Of a DNA stretch of 40,628 nt, positions 16,849-23,918 are shown in pieces. The position numbers and the translations under genes are program-made. Under the pieces are notes generated by a model. The model ran no database searches. It was given only the letters and a program-made list of their open reading frames with translations, and was not told where the DNA came from. This stretch comes from an uncultured bacterium (GTDB taxonomy: Bacteria; Verrucomicrobiota; Lentisphaeria; Oligosphaerales; Oligosphaeraceae), in the NCBI GenBank assembly GCA_902776645.1, contig CACYQT010000068.1, forward strand, positions 1 to 40,628, read 5' to 3'. Each line of letters starts with the position of its first letter. Position 1 is the first letter of the stretch.

Positions 16849-18162
16849 ATGAAACTCAAATACACGAATCCCGCAAACGTCAATCTGTCGGAAATCCTTC
16901 CGTTTGAGAGCATTGTCGGCGATCTGGACATCGACAACCTGCCGATGATCCCCAATGCGGAGACGTTTCCGCTATGGAAGCCCGACGGCGAATTCAGCTT
17001 CCTCCATGAGGCGGCGGTCATCGCCTATCATGGCATCATTTTCTGTTCATGGTACAACTGCCGCGTCAATGAACTGCGCGACTTCACGCCGATCCGCGGC
17101 TGTTTTTCAAAAGACGGCGGCAAAAGTTGGAGCGCCGTCGAAACGCTTGGCGCCGATCCCTCCGGCAAGCTCCTCTATTGCCCGCCCGTCTATGCCATCT
17201 CCAACGATACGTTGTACTTGCTAATGAACACGATGGTGTCGGCGGACCACATTCACAGCCTTGAAACCTATCGTTACGACGAAGCGGCGAGAAAATTCGT
17301 TTTCGTCCGTTCCGATCCGATTCCTTTCAAGCTCAACACCAACGCCTGCCATCTGGACAACGGCAAACTGCTGCTGCCTGGACGGCTCGCCAAACTGGAC
17401 GGCTTCCCCGTGACGCCCGCCGTCATGATCTCCGATTCAGGCTCCGCCGAAGGCCCATGGCGGATCGTCAAGATTCAAGCCGACGGATTGCTTCCCGACG
17501 GCTCCTCATACGTACATCCGGAACTTTCCGCCATCGTCAAAGGCCGTGACATCACGATCTTCTGCCGCAACGACAACCGGCAGGTCCCGATCCTCTATCA
17601 TTCACACGACTACGGCGAGACATGGTCCGGCCCGATTGAACACGACATTTTCTTCAGCAATTCCAAAATCTATTCCGGCACGCTCTCCGATGGGCGCAAC
17701 TATCTGATTGGAAACATCATCCGTAGCGACGACGCCAAAGGGCGCCGTTCACGCCTCGCGTTGTTCTTCAGCGAACCGGGCTCGCTGATTTTCAACAGAG
17801 GATGGCTGTTGCGGGATGGATACGACGCCAAACTGGATCTCCATCCGCAATGGAGCTATCCATGCGCCTACGAATGGAACCGCCGCCTATACATTATCTA
17901 TACGATGGTGACCGATCCGAAAGCACCGCCCAAACGCGGCGCCATGATGTGCATCGTCCCCCTCTGTTTAGACGAAAAAAGCCTTGGCAGTGTGTTTTTT
18001 TTAAAAAAAACGCTTTTTTTTGAAAAAAATCTCTTTTTTATAAAAAAAGCACTTGTCTCTCCCCCAAAAATGTGTAAGCGAACGATTAAAAGACCGTTCC
18101 AAAAACTCAAGACAAGGAAAACAAAGATGAGCGGCGCCATGATGAGCATCATCCCGCTCTGA
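16849..18162 (+). CDS. sialidase/BNR-like protein with a stop-loss C-terminal extension
   Basis: A 437-residue beta-propeller of the exo-alpha-sialidase-like superfamily. Two Asp-boxes are visible: SKDGGKSW near residue 88 and SHDYGETW near residue 252. No signal peptide is present, so cytoplasmic action or another hydrolase activity is possible; true sialidase activity is not shown. The start is the ATG at 16849, preceded by AAAGG; a TTG at 16843 is less likely. The fold seems to end at GAMMCIVPL near residue 372. There the codon TGT (17965-17967) aligns with TGA (18160-18162) in a second copy of the same sequence 195 bases on. The last 65 residues are lysine- and phenylalanine-rich and come from a duplicated intergenic leader, so they are probably not functional. 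Confidence 0.8.
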   Translation: MKLKYTNPANVNLSEILPFESIVGDLDIDNLPMIPNAETFPLWKPDGEFSFLHEAAVIAYHGIIFCSWYNCRVNELRDFTPIRGCFSKDGGKSWSAVETLGADPSGKLLYCPPVYAISNDTLYLLMNTMVSADHIHSLETYRYDEAARKFVFVRSDPIPFKLNTNACHLDNGKLLLPGRLAKLDGFPVTPAVMISDSGSAEGPWRIVKIQADGLLPDGSSYVHPELSAIVKGRDITIFCRNDNRQVPILYHSHDYGETWSGPIEHDIFFSNSKIYSGTLSDGRNYLIGNIIRSDDAKGRRSRLALFFSEPGSLIFNRGWLLRDGYDAKLDLHPQWSYPCAYEWNRRLYIIYTMVTDPKAPPKRGAMMCIVPLCLDEKSLGSVFFLKKTLFFEKNLFFIKKALVSPPKMCKRTIKRPFQKLKTRKTKMSGAMMSIIPL

Positions 18163-18337
18163 TTAGACGAAAAAAGGAAAAAGTTGTGTTTTTTCAAAAA
18201 AAACACCTTTTTTTGAAAAAATCTCATTTTTTTGAAAAAAGCACTTGTCTTTTGGAAAAAGTATTGGTATAACACGCGCGAAGATAAAAAAGTTTAACGA
18301 TTCAAATAAAAAATCAAAGAAAGGAATGCAAAAGATG
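17938..18337 (+). repeat. tandem duplication of sialidase-like 3' end plus promoter and leader (two copies)
   Basis: Copy 1 runs from 17938 to 18129 and copy 2 from about 18133 to 18337. Each contains the same series: GGCGCCATGATG and the last codons of the sialidase-like gene, TTAGACGAAAAAAG, a block of A/T tracts, GCACTTGTCT, and a purine-rich leader ending in a ribosome site and an ATG (18127 and 18335). The first 44 bases match at 40 positions. Copy 2 keeps the stop TGA and a good promoter; copy 1 has TGT and a decayed -10 box. The ATG of copy 1 runs directly into copy 2 and encodes an 11-residue frame ending at the same TGA. Confidence 0.85.
18245..18273 (+). promoter_or_regulatory. promoter of the PEP-CTERM-like gene
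   Basis: TTGTCT (18245-18250) and TATAAC (18268-18273) are separated by 17 bases; transcription should start near 18280, giving a leader of about 55 bases. The first copy of the duplication keeps TTGTCT (from about 18052) but has no matching -10 box. Confidence 0.6.
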
Positions 18338-19093
18338 AAAAAGTACTTGTTGGCTTTGTTGCTTTTGACGAGTGTCTTTGCTGTTGCGGTAGAAACGGAA
18401 TACGTCCAATTCGCGAAAAACACTGATTTCAACGTCGTTAAAAGAGCTGAGGAGAACTGGGATCCAGCTGCAATGATCAGTCTAAATGTGCAAGGTGGTT
18501 CCATAGTCTATCTTACTAATTATACAAGTAATTTTAATGAGTTATATGATATCGGCGATCCCACCTATGTTGATCCTGGTTCACACATGCGTCTTGGCTT
18601 TGATATGACCAAAGATAATTATGGATATCGCGAAGCTATTAGGGATAGTGAAGGCAAACTCATAGGTCTCGGTGAATTTCATTCCGGAACTGGAGAAAAA
18701 ATAGATTTTACTTTCCCGAGTACTGATCCTAATGATCCACGGGCACCTACAACGCCTGGCTACTTCCTGGGTGAATTCGATAAAGATACCGAAATCTTCT
18801 TTTATATGACTCCCCTTGACAATAACTATCATATTGGCCCCGTGGACACCTACAATCTCCTTTCCGGTCAAAATCTCCAGTCGCGTCAAATCAATACTGT
18901 TGACCAACTTGGAAGGGTTCGCGTCAACCTCGCCCCAGGGAATGATGTTTCACATGAGTTTGCAATCGCCTCTTTAGCTAAAGAAGATGTACCGCCGTCC
19001 GGCCAGCCGCTTCCTGGCGTGTTAACCTCCTGCCTGGTTGCCTTGGGCGCCACCGGCATCGCCGCCCGCCGCCGCAAGCAATCCCGCAAGTAA
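18335..19093 (+). CDS. secreted protein with PEP-CTERM-like C-terminal sorting tag
   Basis: A 252-residue protein with signal peptide MKKYLLALLLLTSVFAVA and a C-terminal tag PPSGQPLPGVLTSCLVALGA followed by a short helix and ARRRKQSRK. The order proline-rich motif, membrane helix, arginine-rich end is that of PEP-CTERM-type surface sorting signals, which are processed by an exosortase-like enzyme; none is in the window. The body (residues 20-215) is a beta-rich, acidic segment I do not recognise. The start at 18335 is chosen for its ribosome site (AAAGG) and signal peptide; the frame is open further upstream without support. The body is clearly more A/T-rich than the neighbours, while the tag is GC-rich. 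It has its own promoter and a strong terminator, so it is a single-gene unit. A structural or adhesive exopolysaccharide-associated role is possible. Confidence 0.8.
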   Translation: MKKYLLALLLLTSVFAVAVETEYVQFAKNTDFNVVKRAEENWDPAAMISLNVQGGSIVYLTNYTSNFNELYDIGDPTYVDPGSHMRLGFDMTKDNYGYREAIRDSEGKLIGLGEFHSGTGEKIDFTFPSTDPNDPRAPTTPGYFLGEFDKDTEIFFYMTPLDNNYHIGPVDTYNLLSGQNLQSRQINTVDQLGRVRVNLAPGNDVSHEFAIASLAKEDVPPSGQPLPGVLTSCLVALGATGIAARRRKQSRK

Positions 19094-19122
19094 TCGTTCC
19101 TGCATTTTGAATTCATCCAACA

Positions 19123-19164
19123 AACAGGCTTCCGCCATAAAAAAGCGGAAGCCTGTTTTTTATT
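19123..19164 (+). terminator. rho-independent terminator after the PEP-CTERM-like gene
   Basis: AACAGGCTTCCGC (19123-19135) pairs with GCGGAAGCCTGTT (19145-19157) around a nine-base A-rich loop, followed by a run of T. A 13-bp perfect stem plus U-tract is a textbook intrinsic terminator. Confidence 0.92.
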
Positions 19165-19287
19165 GCCAGTGAAACATGAATGCCTGCAAAGCCGTCTTTT
19201 CATTATGTCATTGGCTCGGCGGCGAGGCTATTTGCGCTACTATAGGTTCATTTCTTGTTTTTATGTGAAGATTTTTCCTGTCCATCC

Positions 19288-19475
19288 CAACGTCTAACGT
19301 CTTATCGTCTCTTGTCTTACCTCACGTCTCATGTCCCACGTCTCATGTCCTCCCGAAAAACAACCTTGATTGCTTTTCACTTGCCCAGAGGCCGTCATGG
19401 CGTTGCCATCACGTGGTTTGACGTGGGACGTGAGACGCGAGACGCGAGACGCGATCAAAAGACATGAGACAACTG
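19288..19475. repeat. inverted pair of degenerate 7-bp arrays (ACGTCTC / ACGTGAG)
   Basis: The left arm (19288-19350) is built of heptamers such as ACGTCTA, ACGTCTT, ACGTCTC and ATGTCCC. The right arm (19421-19475) is built of ACGTGGG, ACGTGAG, ACGCGAG and ACATGAG, which are reverse-complement-like. About 70 bases lie between them, including a near-palindrome ATGGCGTTGCCAT at 19397-19409. The right arm and the palindrome recur at 32458-32545. The 19165-19515 stretch contains no gene that I can support; the short frames across it are made of the repeat itself. Confidence 0.75.
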
Positions 19476-19515
19476 ATCATCTGAGCAGTTTTGAAATGAC
19501 CTCACAAAATAGCAA

Positions 19516-22236
19516 TTATTTCCAATACAGGATGCGCGTCTCGCCGAATTTCAGCGGGATGACCACTTTGTCGGTGTGTTCCGCAATCAGCAGCATGTTC
19601 GTCGCGTCATAGATTCCGTTGGCTTTGGCGGGCAACGTGACGGTGACCGTTTCCTCGCGGATTCCGTGAAGGACGGCGAAGTGGTCGTCCGTGTAGAAGA
19701 CGCACTCCTGATCGGTGTAAAGATGCACGCCGGCGGCTTTTGCGGCATGGCGCAAGAGCTCCCACGGCAGCGATGTGGTCGCGTTGTAGATGGCGTTGCC
19801 GCGTTGGACGATGGCCGCCTTGCCGTCGCCCCAACGTGCCAGAACGAGATCGCCCGGCAGTTCGGCGACCGCCATCACCATCGAGACCGCGCCGTCCACG
19901 GCCCATTCGGCCGGAAGACCGGCAGCCTTCCCTTCAGCCGTGCTTTTCACTTGCTGGTACGTCCCATGGACAGGCGTGACACTGAAGCCCGTAAGTTCCT
20001 GGACCTGAGCAACATTGCCGCCAGCGACGGGATCCACGTAGCCCGGCGCGTAGCACCATAGAGCAAACAGATTGGCGCTGCGCTGCTTGAGCAAAGCGCG
20101 TTCTTTGGCGGTCAGAACCCATGGATTCATGTAGACGGCCAGCTTCACCTCCGGCATGTCCTGCTTCAGAATATCGGTCAGCAGATATTGGCCGAAAGCG
20201 GCCCCCAGATGTCCGAGCGTCAACCGCGAAACGCTCATCAGCGGCGCATGGGTCGGCGCGGGATGGCGGATGAAATGCTCCGCCTTGCCGGTCGTCTTGT
20301 CGGCGGGAATGAAGACCGCCGCCGTGGAATAGTTGTATGCGCGTTCGTCGCAGAACGCCGCGACGGATGGACGGAACGGCATGGGATGTTCGAGTTTGAT
20401 GCGGTCGGCACGTTCGATGGCCCGCATCATCTCCCAAAGCGCGGGATCTTCGAACCACCGCAACGAGCCCAGATCCATCCACCAGCTGCCCATGTTGCGC
20501 ACCAATTGTTCTCCAAGATTCCGAAGCAGAACATGTTGCGCACCTTGGCGCGTTTTGATGTAGGCGTCTCCGGGCAAGCCGCCCAGCGTTCCGGAAATCG
20601 CCAGATGCGTCCGCGAATCATCCTCCATGATCCACAGTTTTCCCGCCTTCGCGGCGCTTTCGACCGTGCTCATGACGGGCCCGACGCCGCCTTCCAGCCG
20701 CTCCCAATAGGAGATCGGGCTGCACAGGATATCCACGTCCGGCGACGCCAGAACCTTTTTCAGACAGTCATGGCCGACTCCTGGCTGATGATACGACGGG
20801 GCGGTCTCCAGGCAATAGCCGTAGAACGCGAGAAAAAGGCGTTTCTTGCCGCACATGTCGCGAACGGTATGCGCGAATTCCAGCAGCACGTCGGACATCA
20901 TGTCGCTGAGGAATTCATTGTGGTCGATGATGTCGCGACTGGTCGTTGTGGACAGGAAAAGACCGTCCGCCTCGCATTCCGCATACCGTTTCGGCGGCGG
21001 GACCTCCACCGTCTCCAATGTAACATCCGGCTTCTCCCAGACTTTCTGCAACGCGTTGTCAGTTCCGTATTTCCGTTTCAGCCACTGCCGCCAGGCGGCG
21101 ACTTCACGCGGGCCATATCCGCTACGGTCCGGCAGACCGATCGCGCCCGGCCAGAACCATTCCTCCTCATGGCTCGGGCATGGATGGTAGCCGACGATGT
21201 TGGCGCCGTATTTTGCTTCGACATGCTCGATCAACGCACGGAGGCGCTCCGCCGCTTCGCGACGCCACAACGGCGAGCAGAAACTTTCCACCGCGTGGTG
21301 GTATTTGAAATTCGCCTCCGGATGGGCGCCGAACATGTCGTCAGGATGCTCCTCCCGCCACCATGCGGGAGCCACGATTTTGAAGCGCGGCACGATCTTC
21401 GCGTTCGGCATCACCGCCAGAATGTGGTCCAGCGTCGTATCGGTCACCACCCAGTCCGCCGCTTCGCCGGGCCGCGGCCATGGGCATTCGATCATCGTCG
21501 TCACAAAATCGATTCCCGCGTCTTTCGCCAGCAGCAGCGTTTCCTGCATGACATCGTATTTATCTTCCAGACAAATGCGGTAATCCGGCAGCGCACGGAC
21601 GCTGATGTCCAGCCGCGCCGTCGCGTCCGCGTTGGACCAGAAGGAGATACGATAGTCATGGCCGGCCTTCAGATTCATGCGGCGCGGCGTTGTATATGTA
21701 TGGTATGGCAGGCCTTCGTTCTCCAGAGCCTTGATATTGCGCCATGTGATTTTCAACGCAGGGGAATCGTCGCGGCCGCCGTTTGCGACACGGCCTAATT
21801 GATAGTCCGCGGCGTCTTTCGGATAGAAGGAGAACGGATTGTTTGCTTCGTCGTCGAACGTCTCCGTCGGGATGAGAAAACGTCCGTCCGTCAGATCCTC
21901 AAAGGCGAAATCATCGATCCAGAAATTGAGAACAGGCTTGGAAATATTGTATTCATAGAGCCTTATGTGTATTGTCACAGGAGCGTCGATGTCATTTTCT
22001 GCCGTGAAGAGGAACTGCCTGCGGACTGGCTCGGCCATCAGATAGGAACTGACACGAGGCACTTTGTTGCGGTCGCCGAAGATCCCCTGCTGGGTGCGGT
22101 TGTACGTCCAACGCGGCCGCACGGGCTGTCCGTCCAGGCAGATCTGCGGAACGCCATTATTAACTTGGATACACGCCTCATGCGCATTTGCGGAAATCAG
22201 AGAAAGGCAAAGAAATGCAGTGAGTTGGACTTTCAT
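19516..22236 (-). CDS. GH42-like secreted glycoside hydrolase (clan GH-A)
   Basis: A 906-residue protein with signal peptide MKVQLTAFLCLSLISANA. Residues of about 20-215 are a beta-sandwich resembling carbohydrate-binding domains (FWIDDFAFEDL, then HDYRISFWSNADATARLDIS). The GH-A-type barrel covers residues of about 225-650 with PSHEEEWFW near residue 355 as the probable acid/base region and KLWIMEDDSRTH near residue 540 as the probable nucleophile region. A flavodoxin-like beta-galactosidase middle domain and a small C-terminal beta domain follow. The family activity is beta-galactosidase-like; the substrate is unknown. It is transcribed towards the plus-strand cluster from its own promoter (22273-22300) and is a single-gene unit. 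It shares only general fold, not obvious close similarity, with the protein at 11365-15888. Confidence 0.8.
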   Translation of the reverse strand: MKVQLTAFLCLSLISANAHEACIQVNNGVPQICLDGQPVRPRWTYNRTQQGIFGDRNKVPRVSSYLMAEPVRRQFLFTAENDIDAPVTIHIRLYEYNISKPVLNFWIDDFAFEDLTDGRFLIPTETFDDEANNPFSFYPKDAADYQLGRVANGGRDDSPALKITWRNIKALENEGLPYHTYTTPRRMNLKAGHDYRISFWSNADATARLDISVRALPDYRICLEDKYDVMQETLLLAKDAGIDFVTTMIECPWPRPGEAADWVVTDTTLDHILAVMPNAKIVPRFKIVAPAWWREEHPDDMFGAHPEANFKYHHAVESFCSPLWRREAAERLRALIEHVEAKYGANIVGYHPCPSHEEEWFWPGAIGLPDRSGYGPREVAAWRQWLKRKYGTDNALQKVWEKPDVTLETVEVPPPKRYAECEADGLFLSTTTSRDIIDHNEFLSDMMSDVLLEFAHTVRDMCGKKRLFLAFYGYCLETAPSYHQPGVGHDCLKKVLASPDVDILCSPISYWERLEGGVGPVMSTVESAAKAGKLWIMEDDSRTHLAISGTLGGLPGDAYIKTRQGAQHVLLRNLGEQLVRNMGSWWMDLGSLRWFEDPALWEMMRAIERADRIKLEHPMPFRPSVAAFCDERAYNYSTAAVFIPADKTTGKAEHFIRHPAPTHAPLMSVSRLTLGHLGAAFGQYLLTDILKQDMPEVKLAVYMNPWVLTAKERALLKQRSANLFALWCYAPGYVDPVAGGNVAQVQELTGFSVTPVHGTYQQVKSTAEGKAAGLPAEWAVDGAVSMVMAVAELPGDLVLARWGDGKAAIVQRGNAIYNATTSLPWELLRHAAKAAGVHLYTDQECVFYTDDHFAVLHGIREETVTVTLPAKANGIYDATNMLLIAEHTDKVVIPLKFGETRILYWK

Positions 22237-22272
22237 TGGAATCTCTCATGGATAGTGAAACATGTTTTTTAG

Positions 22273-22300
22273 ACTATAGCCTTGCGTCCGCAAATGGCAA
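22273..22300 (-). promoter_or_regulatory. promoter of the GH42-like gene
   Basis: On the minus strand TTGCCA (22295-22300) and TATAGT (22273-22278) are 16 bases apart. The predicted transcript starts near 22266 and gives a leader of about 30 bases before the ATG at 22236. Confidence 0.55.
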
Positions 22301-22325
22301 GATTTCACAGTCACTTTTCTAGCCT

Positions 22326-22380
22326 CCTAGCATTCTAGAAGCCTAGCATTCTAGAAGCCTAGCATTCTAGAAGCCTAGCC
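22326..22380. repeat. 16-bp tandem repeat, three exact units plus a partial fourth
   Basis: CCTAGCATTCTAGAAG is repeated exactly at 22326-22341, 22342-22357 and 22358-22373, followed by CCTAGCC. Each unit contains TTCTAGAA-like dyad symmetry. It lies between the promoter of the GH42-like gene and the terminator after tRNA-Ser. Confidence 0.9.
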
Positions 22381-22391
22381 ACCCAAAGCAC

Positions 22392-22426
22392 AAAAAAAGC
22401 CCCGAAGTTTGTAGCTTCGGGGCTTT
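22392..22426 (-). terminator. rho-independent terminator after tRNA-Ser
   Basis: On the minus strand AAAGCCCCGAAG pairs with CTTCGGGGCTTT around a short loop and is followed by seven T residues in all. It starts about a dozen bases after the encoded CCA end of the tRNA gene. Confidence 0.92.
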
Positions 22427-22438
22427 CAATCAATCAAA

Positions 22439-22527
22439 TGGCGGAGAGGCAGGGATTCGAACCCTGGTTACCTTGCGGGTAAACAGCATTTCCAGTGCTG
22501 CACAATCGACCACTCTGTCACCTCTCC
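22439..22527 (-). tRNA. tRNA-Ser (anticodon GGA)
   Basis: The minus strand gives an 89-base class II tRNA: acceptor GGAGAGG pairs with CCTCTCC, discriminator G and an encoded CCA end. The anticodon stem-loop CAGCA-CTGGAAA-TGCTG has anticodon GGA. A long variable arm (TACCCGCAAGGTA) and the T-loop GGGTTCGAATCCC are present. It reads UCC and UCU serine codons. Confidence 0.97.
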
Positions 22528-22535
22528 GTGACAAA

Positions 22536-22556
22536 GGCGTTGATTCACTCAACGCC
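22536..22556 (-). other. stem-loop just upstream of tRNA-Ser
   Basis: GGCGTTGA (22536-22543) and TCAACGCC (22549-22556) form an 8-bp hairpin with a five-base loop, eight bases before the mature 5' end of the tRNA. It could be a processing or 5' leader structure, or a weak terminator for the XRE gene upstream; on the minus strand only three T follow. Confidence 0.5.
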
Positions 22557-22640
22557 TATTAACATACCTCGCTTTTGCCAAAAAGCAAGAAGGGAAAACC
22601 GTTTTTCAGGCTTTTTTTGCCTGCGGCATCAAGAGAACGC

Positions 22641-23105
22641 TCAGTTCTGGCCCTTCTCGTCTTCGTTGCGCAGCTTTTCCTTCACCAGCATGGCGATGGC
22701 GCGCGAACGGGAGATGCCCATGGCCGTGGAAATCTGGTTCGCCAAAGGCTTGATGTCCTCCTGCTCAATGATATCGACAATCTTCGCGATGATGTCTTCC
22801 GAGATGGGCTGGGGGGCGACGACGGGGGCGGCGGGCTTCGACGTATTCTTCGCCGTCATCGCGGCGAGATCCGGCTGTTCGCCTTCACCGTACAGCAACC
22901 ACTGCTCCGGAACTTCGAACTGGCGGCACAACGCAAACGCCAGTCCGCGGCTCATGCCTCCGATGCCGATCTCCAGCTTGGAGTAATGGGACAGGCTGAT
23001 GCCGAGTTCCTTGGCCATGGCTGACTGCGTCTTGCGCTGATACGCACGGATGGTCCGCAGCCTCTTGCCGATTTCGGGAAGATTGAATGGGGCTGGATTG
23101 TTCAT
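22641..23105 (-). CDS. XRE-family helix-turn-helix transcriptional regulator
   Basis: A 154-residue protein. Residues of about 10-65 form a Cro/C1-type helix-turn-helix (IGKRLRTIRAYQRKTQSAMA, then ELGISLSHYSKLEIG as recognition region). A flexible Pro/Ala-rich linker spans 85-100, and a C-terminal helical segment of about 50 residues (SEDIIAKIVDIIEQE) could be a dimerisation domain. The start has GGAG five bases upstream and a good promoter with a 95-base leader. Targets are not known. It stands alone between tRNA-Ser and a convergent-looking A/T-rich gap, not next to phage or toxin genes, so it is more likely a chromosomal regulator than a prophage repressor. Confidence 0.88.
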   Translation of the reverse strand: MNNPAPFNLPEIGKRLRTIRAYQRKTQSAMAKELGISLSHYSKLEIGIGGMSRGLAFALCRQFEVPEQWLLYGEGEQPDLAAMTAKNTSKPAAPVVAPQPISEDIIAKIVDIIEQEDIKPLANQISTAMGISRSRAIAMLVKEKLRNEDEKGQN

Positions 23106-23202
23106 AGGACTCCGTTGATGAGTTACTTGTTTCTGGGGGCCAATTGAAAAGCGTTTTCCGGACTTTTTTCAGACCGAAACGTCCACTTTCCAATTTAAAA
23201 GA

Positions 23203-23230
23203 TTAATACTATAATGTGATTTTCTGTCAA
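23203..23230 (-). promoter_or_regulatory. promoter of the XRE regulator gene
   Basis: On the minus strand a perfect TTGACA (23225-23230) is followed after 16 bases by TATTAA (23203-23208). The surrounding 23106-23297 gap is very A/T-rich and has no other gene. The leader to the ATG at 23105 is about 95 bases. Confidence 0.6.
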
Positions 23231-23297
23231 TGCAAATCATTTATATCATTTTTTGTGGTGATAATGCAATTTTATTTTGTTCGAATGCTGATTTTCC

Positions 23298-23795
23298 CTA
23301 TCTTTTTACTTCTTGCCGCATGAATCGGCGGTCACGGAATGCATTCCGGATGTATTGGACATTCATGAGCCGGCTCTTTTCGTAGACAATTTCCACAATG
23401 TCAAATCGATACTTCACTTGCACATGGTCGCCGAGACAACGCATGTACAATCCTGCCGCACGTGAAAGACGGTGACGACGTGTCTCATCCACCGCGTCTG
23501 CCGGGCGGCTAATTGCATTTTTATGCCTTGTCTTAACTTCAATAAAGCATAGCGTCATTCCATCCCGCGCAATGATGTCAATTTCACCATGGCGATTGCG
23601 GACATTCCGCTCCAGCACATCCAGCCCAAGCTCCCCCAATGTCCTGCAGGCGATGTCCTCCCCGCGACGGCCCAGCCGCAGATGGGCTGCCCGCAACCGC
23701 CAGAAACGGCGCGGCCGCCACGCCCTCGACAGCCGACGGCGCGTCTTTCTTATTACCTTATATATAAAACGTCTGATTTTCTTCCATTCCAACAT
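23298..23795 (-). CDS. YraN (UPF0102)-family endonuclease-like protein
   Basis: A 165-residue protein from the start chosen here (ATG 23793-23795, MLEWKK). The conserved YraN core is clear: LGRRGEDIA, then RNRHGEIDIIARDG and FIEVKTRHK. These carry the E, D and ExK residues of the PD-(D/E)XK nuclease fold. The family is widespread and often near replication or ribosome-maturation genes; its role is poorly defined. The N-terminal 30 residues are unusually arginine-rich. The frame is open for another 26 codons to 23873, but that part overlaps a 70-base nested palindrome (23812-23881), so the shorter start is more likely. It is divergent from the helicase gene. Confidence 0.85.
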   Translation of the reverse strand: MLEWKKIRRFIYKVIRKTRRRLSRAWRPRRFWRLRAAHLRLGRRGEDIACRTLGELGLDVLERNVRNRHGEIDIIARDGMTLCFIEVKTRHKNAISRPADAVDETRRHRLSRAAGLYMRCLGDHVQVKYRFDIVEIVYEKSRLMNVQYIRNAFRDRRFMRQEVKR

Positions 23796-23811
23796 GGCAA
23801 CCATCCCGCAA

Positions 23812-23881
23812 GGCATTATTTTATGGACATGGCATGACGGCGCCGCGCGATGGACGCCGTCCGTCCCATCCATAAAATGCC
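23812..23881. repeat. nested palindrome between the YraN and helicase genes
   Basis: Outer arms GGCATTATTTTATGGA (23812-23827) and TCCATAAAATGCC (23869-23881) pair with a three-base bulge. Inner arms GACGGCG (23836-23842) and CGCCGTC (23855-23861) pair perfectly. The structure sits in the shared 5' region of two divergent genes, where it could form in DNA or in either transcript. Confidence 0.7.
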
Positions 23882-23918
23882 ACGTCTTTCCATATCTTCA
23901 ACCCATGCGGGTTAACTC

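Noticed and set aside
17965..17967. stop-codon recoding (readthrough or selenocysteine) at the end of the sialidase-like gene
   Set aside because: The codon is TGT, an ordinary cysteine codon; the frame continues by mutation of the stop and needs no recoding.
18041..18162. functional transmembrane or DNA-binding tail on the sialidase-like protein
   Set aside because: The Phe/Lys-rich residues are the translation of A/T tracts and of a leader that is non-coding in the second copy.
17938..18337. duplication as an assembly artefact
   Set aside because: The copies differ by substitutions and indels, and one has a decayed promoter; a simple assembly repeat would be identical. Long reads would settle it.
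19255..19612. short plus-strand frames of 70-80 codons downstream of the PEP-CTERM-like gene
   Set aside because: They run through the ACGTCTC/ACGTGAG arrays and into the end of the opposing gene; no ribosome site, no domain.
20188..21798. 536-codon open frame on the plus strand opposite the GH42-like gene
   Set aside because: It is antisense to a protein with signal peptide and family motifs, rich in Arg/His as expected for a shadow of GC-rich coding DNA, and has no recognisable domain.
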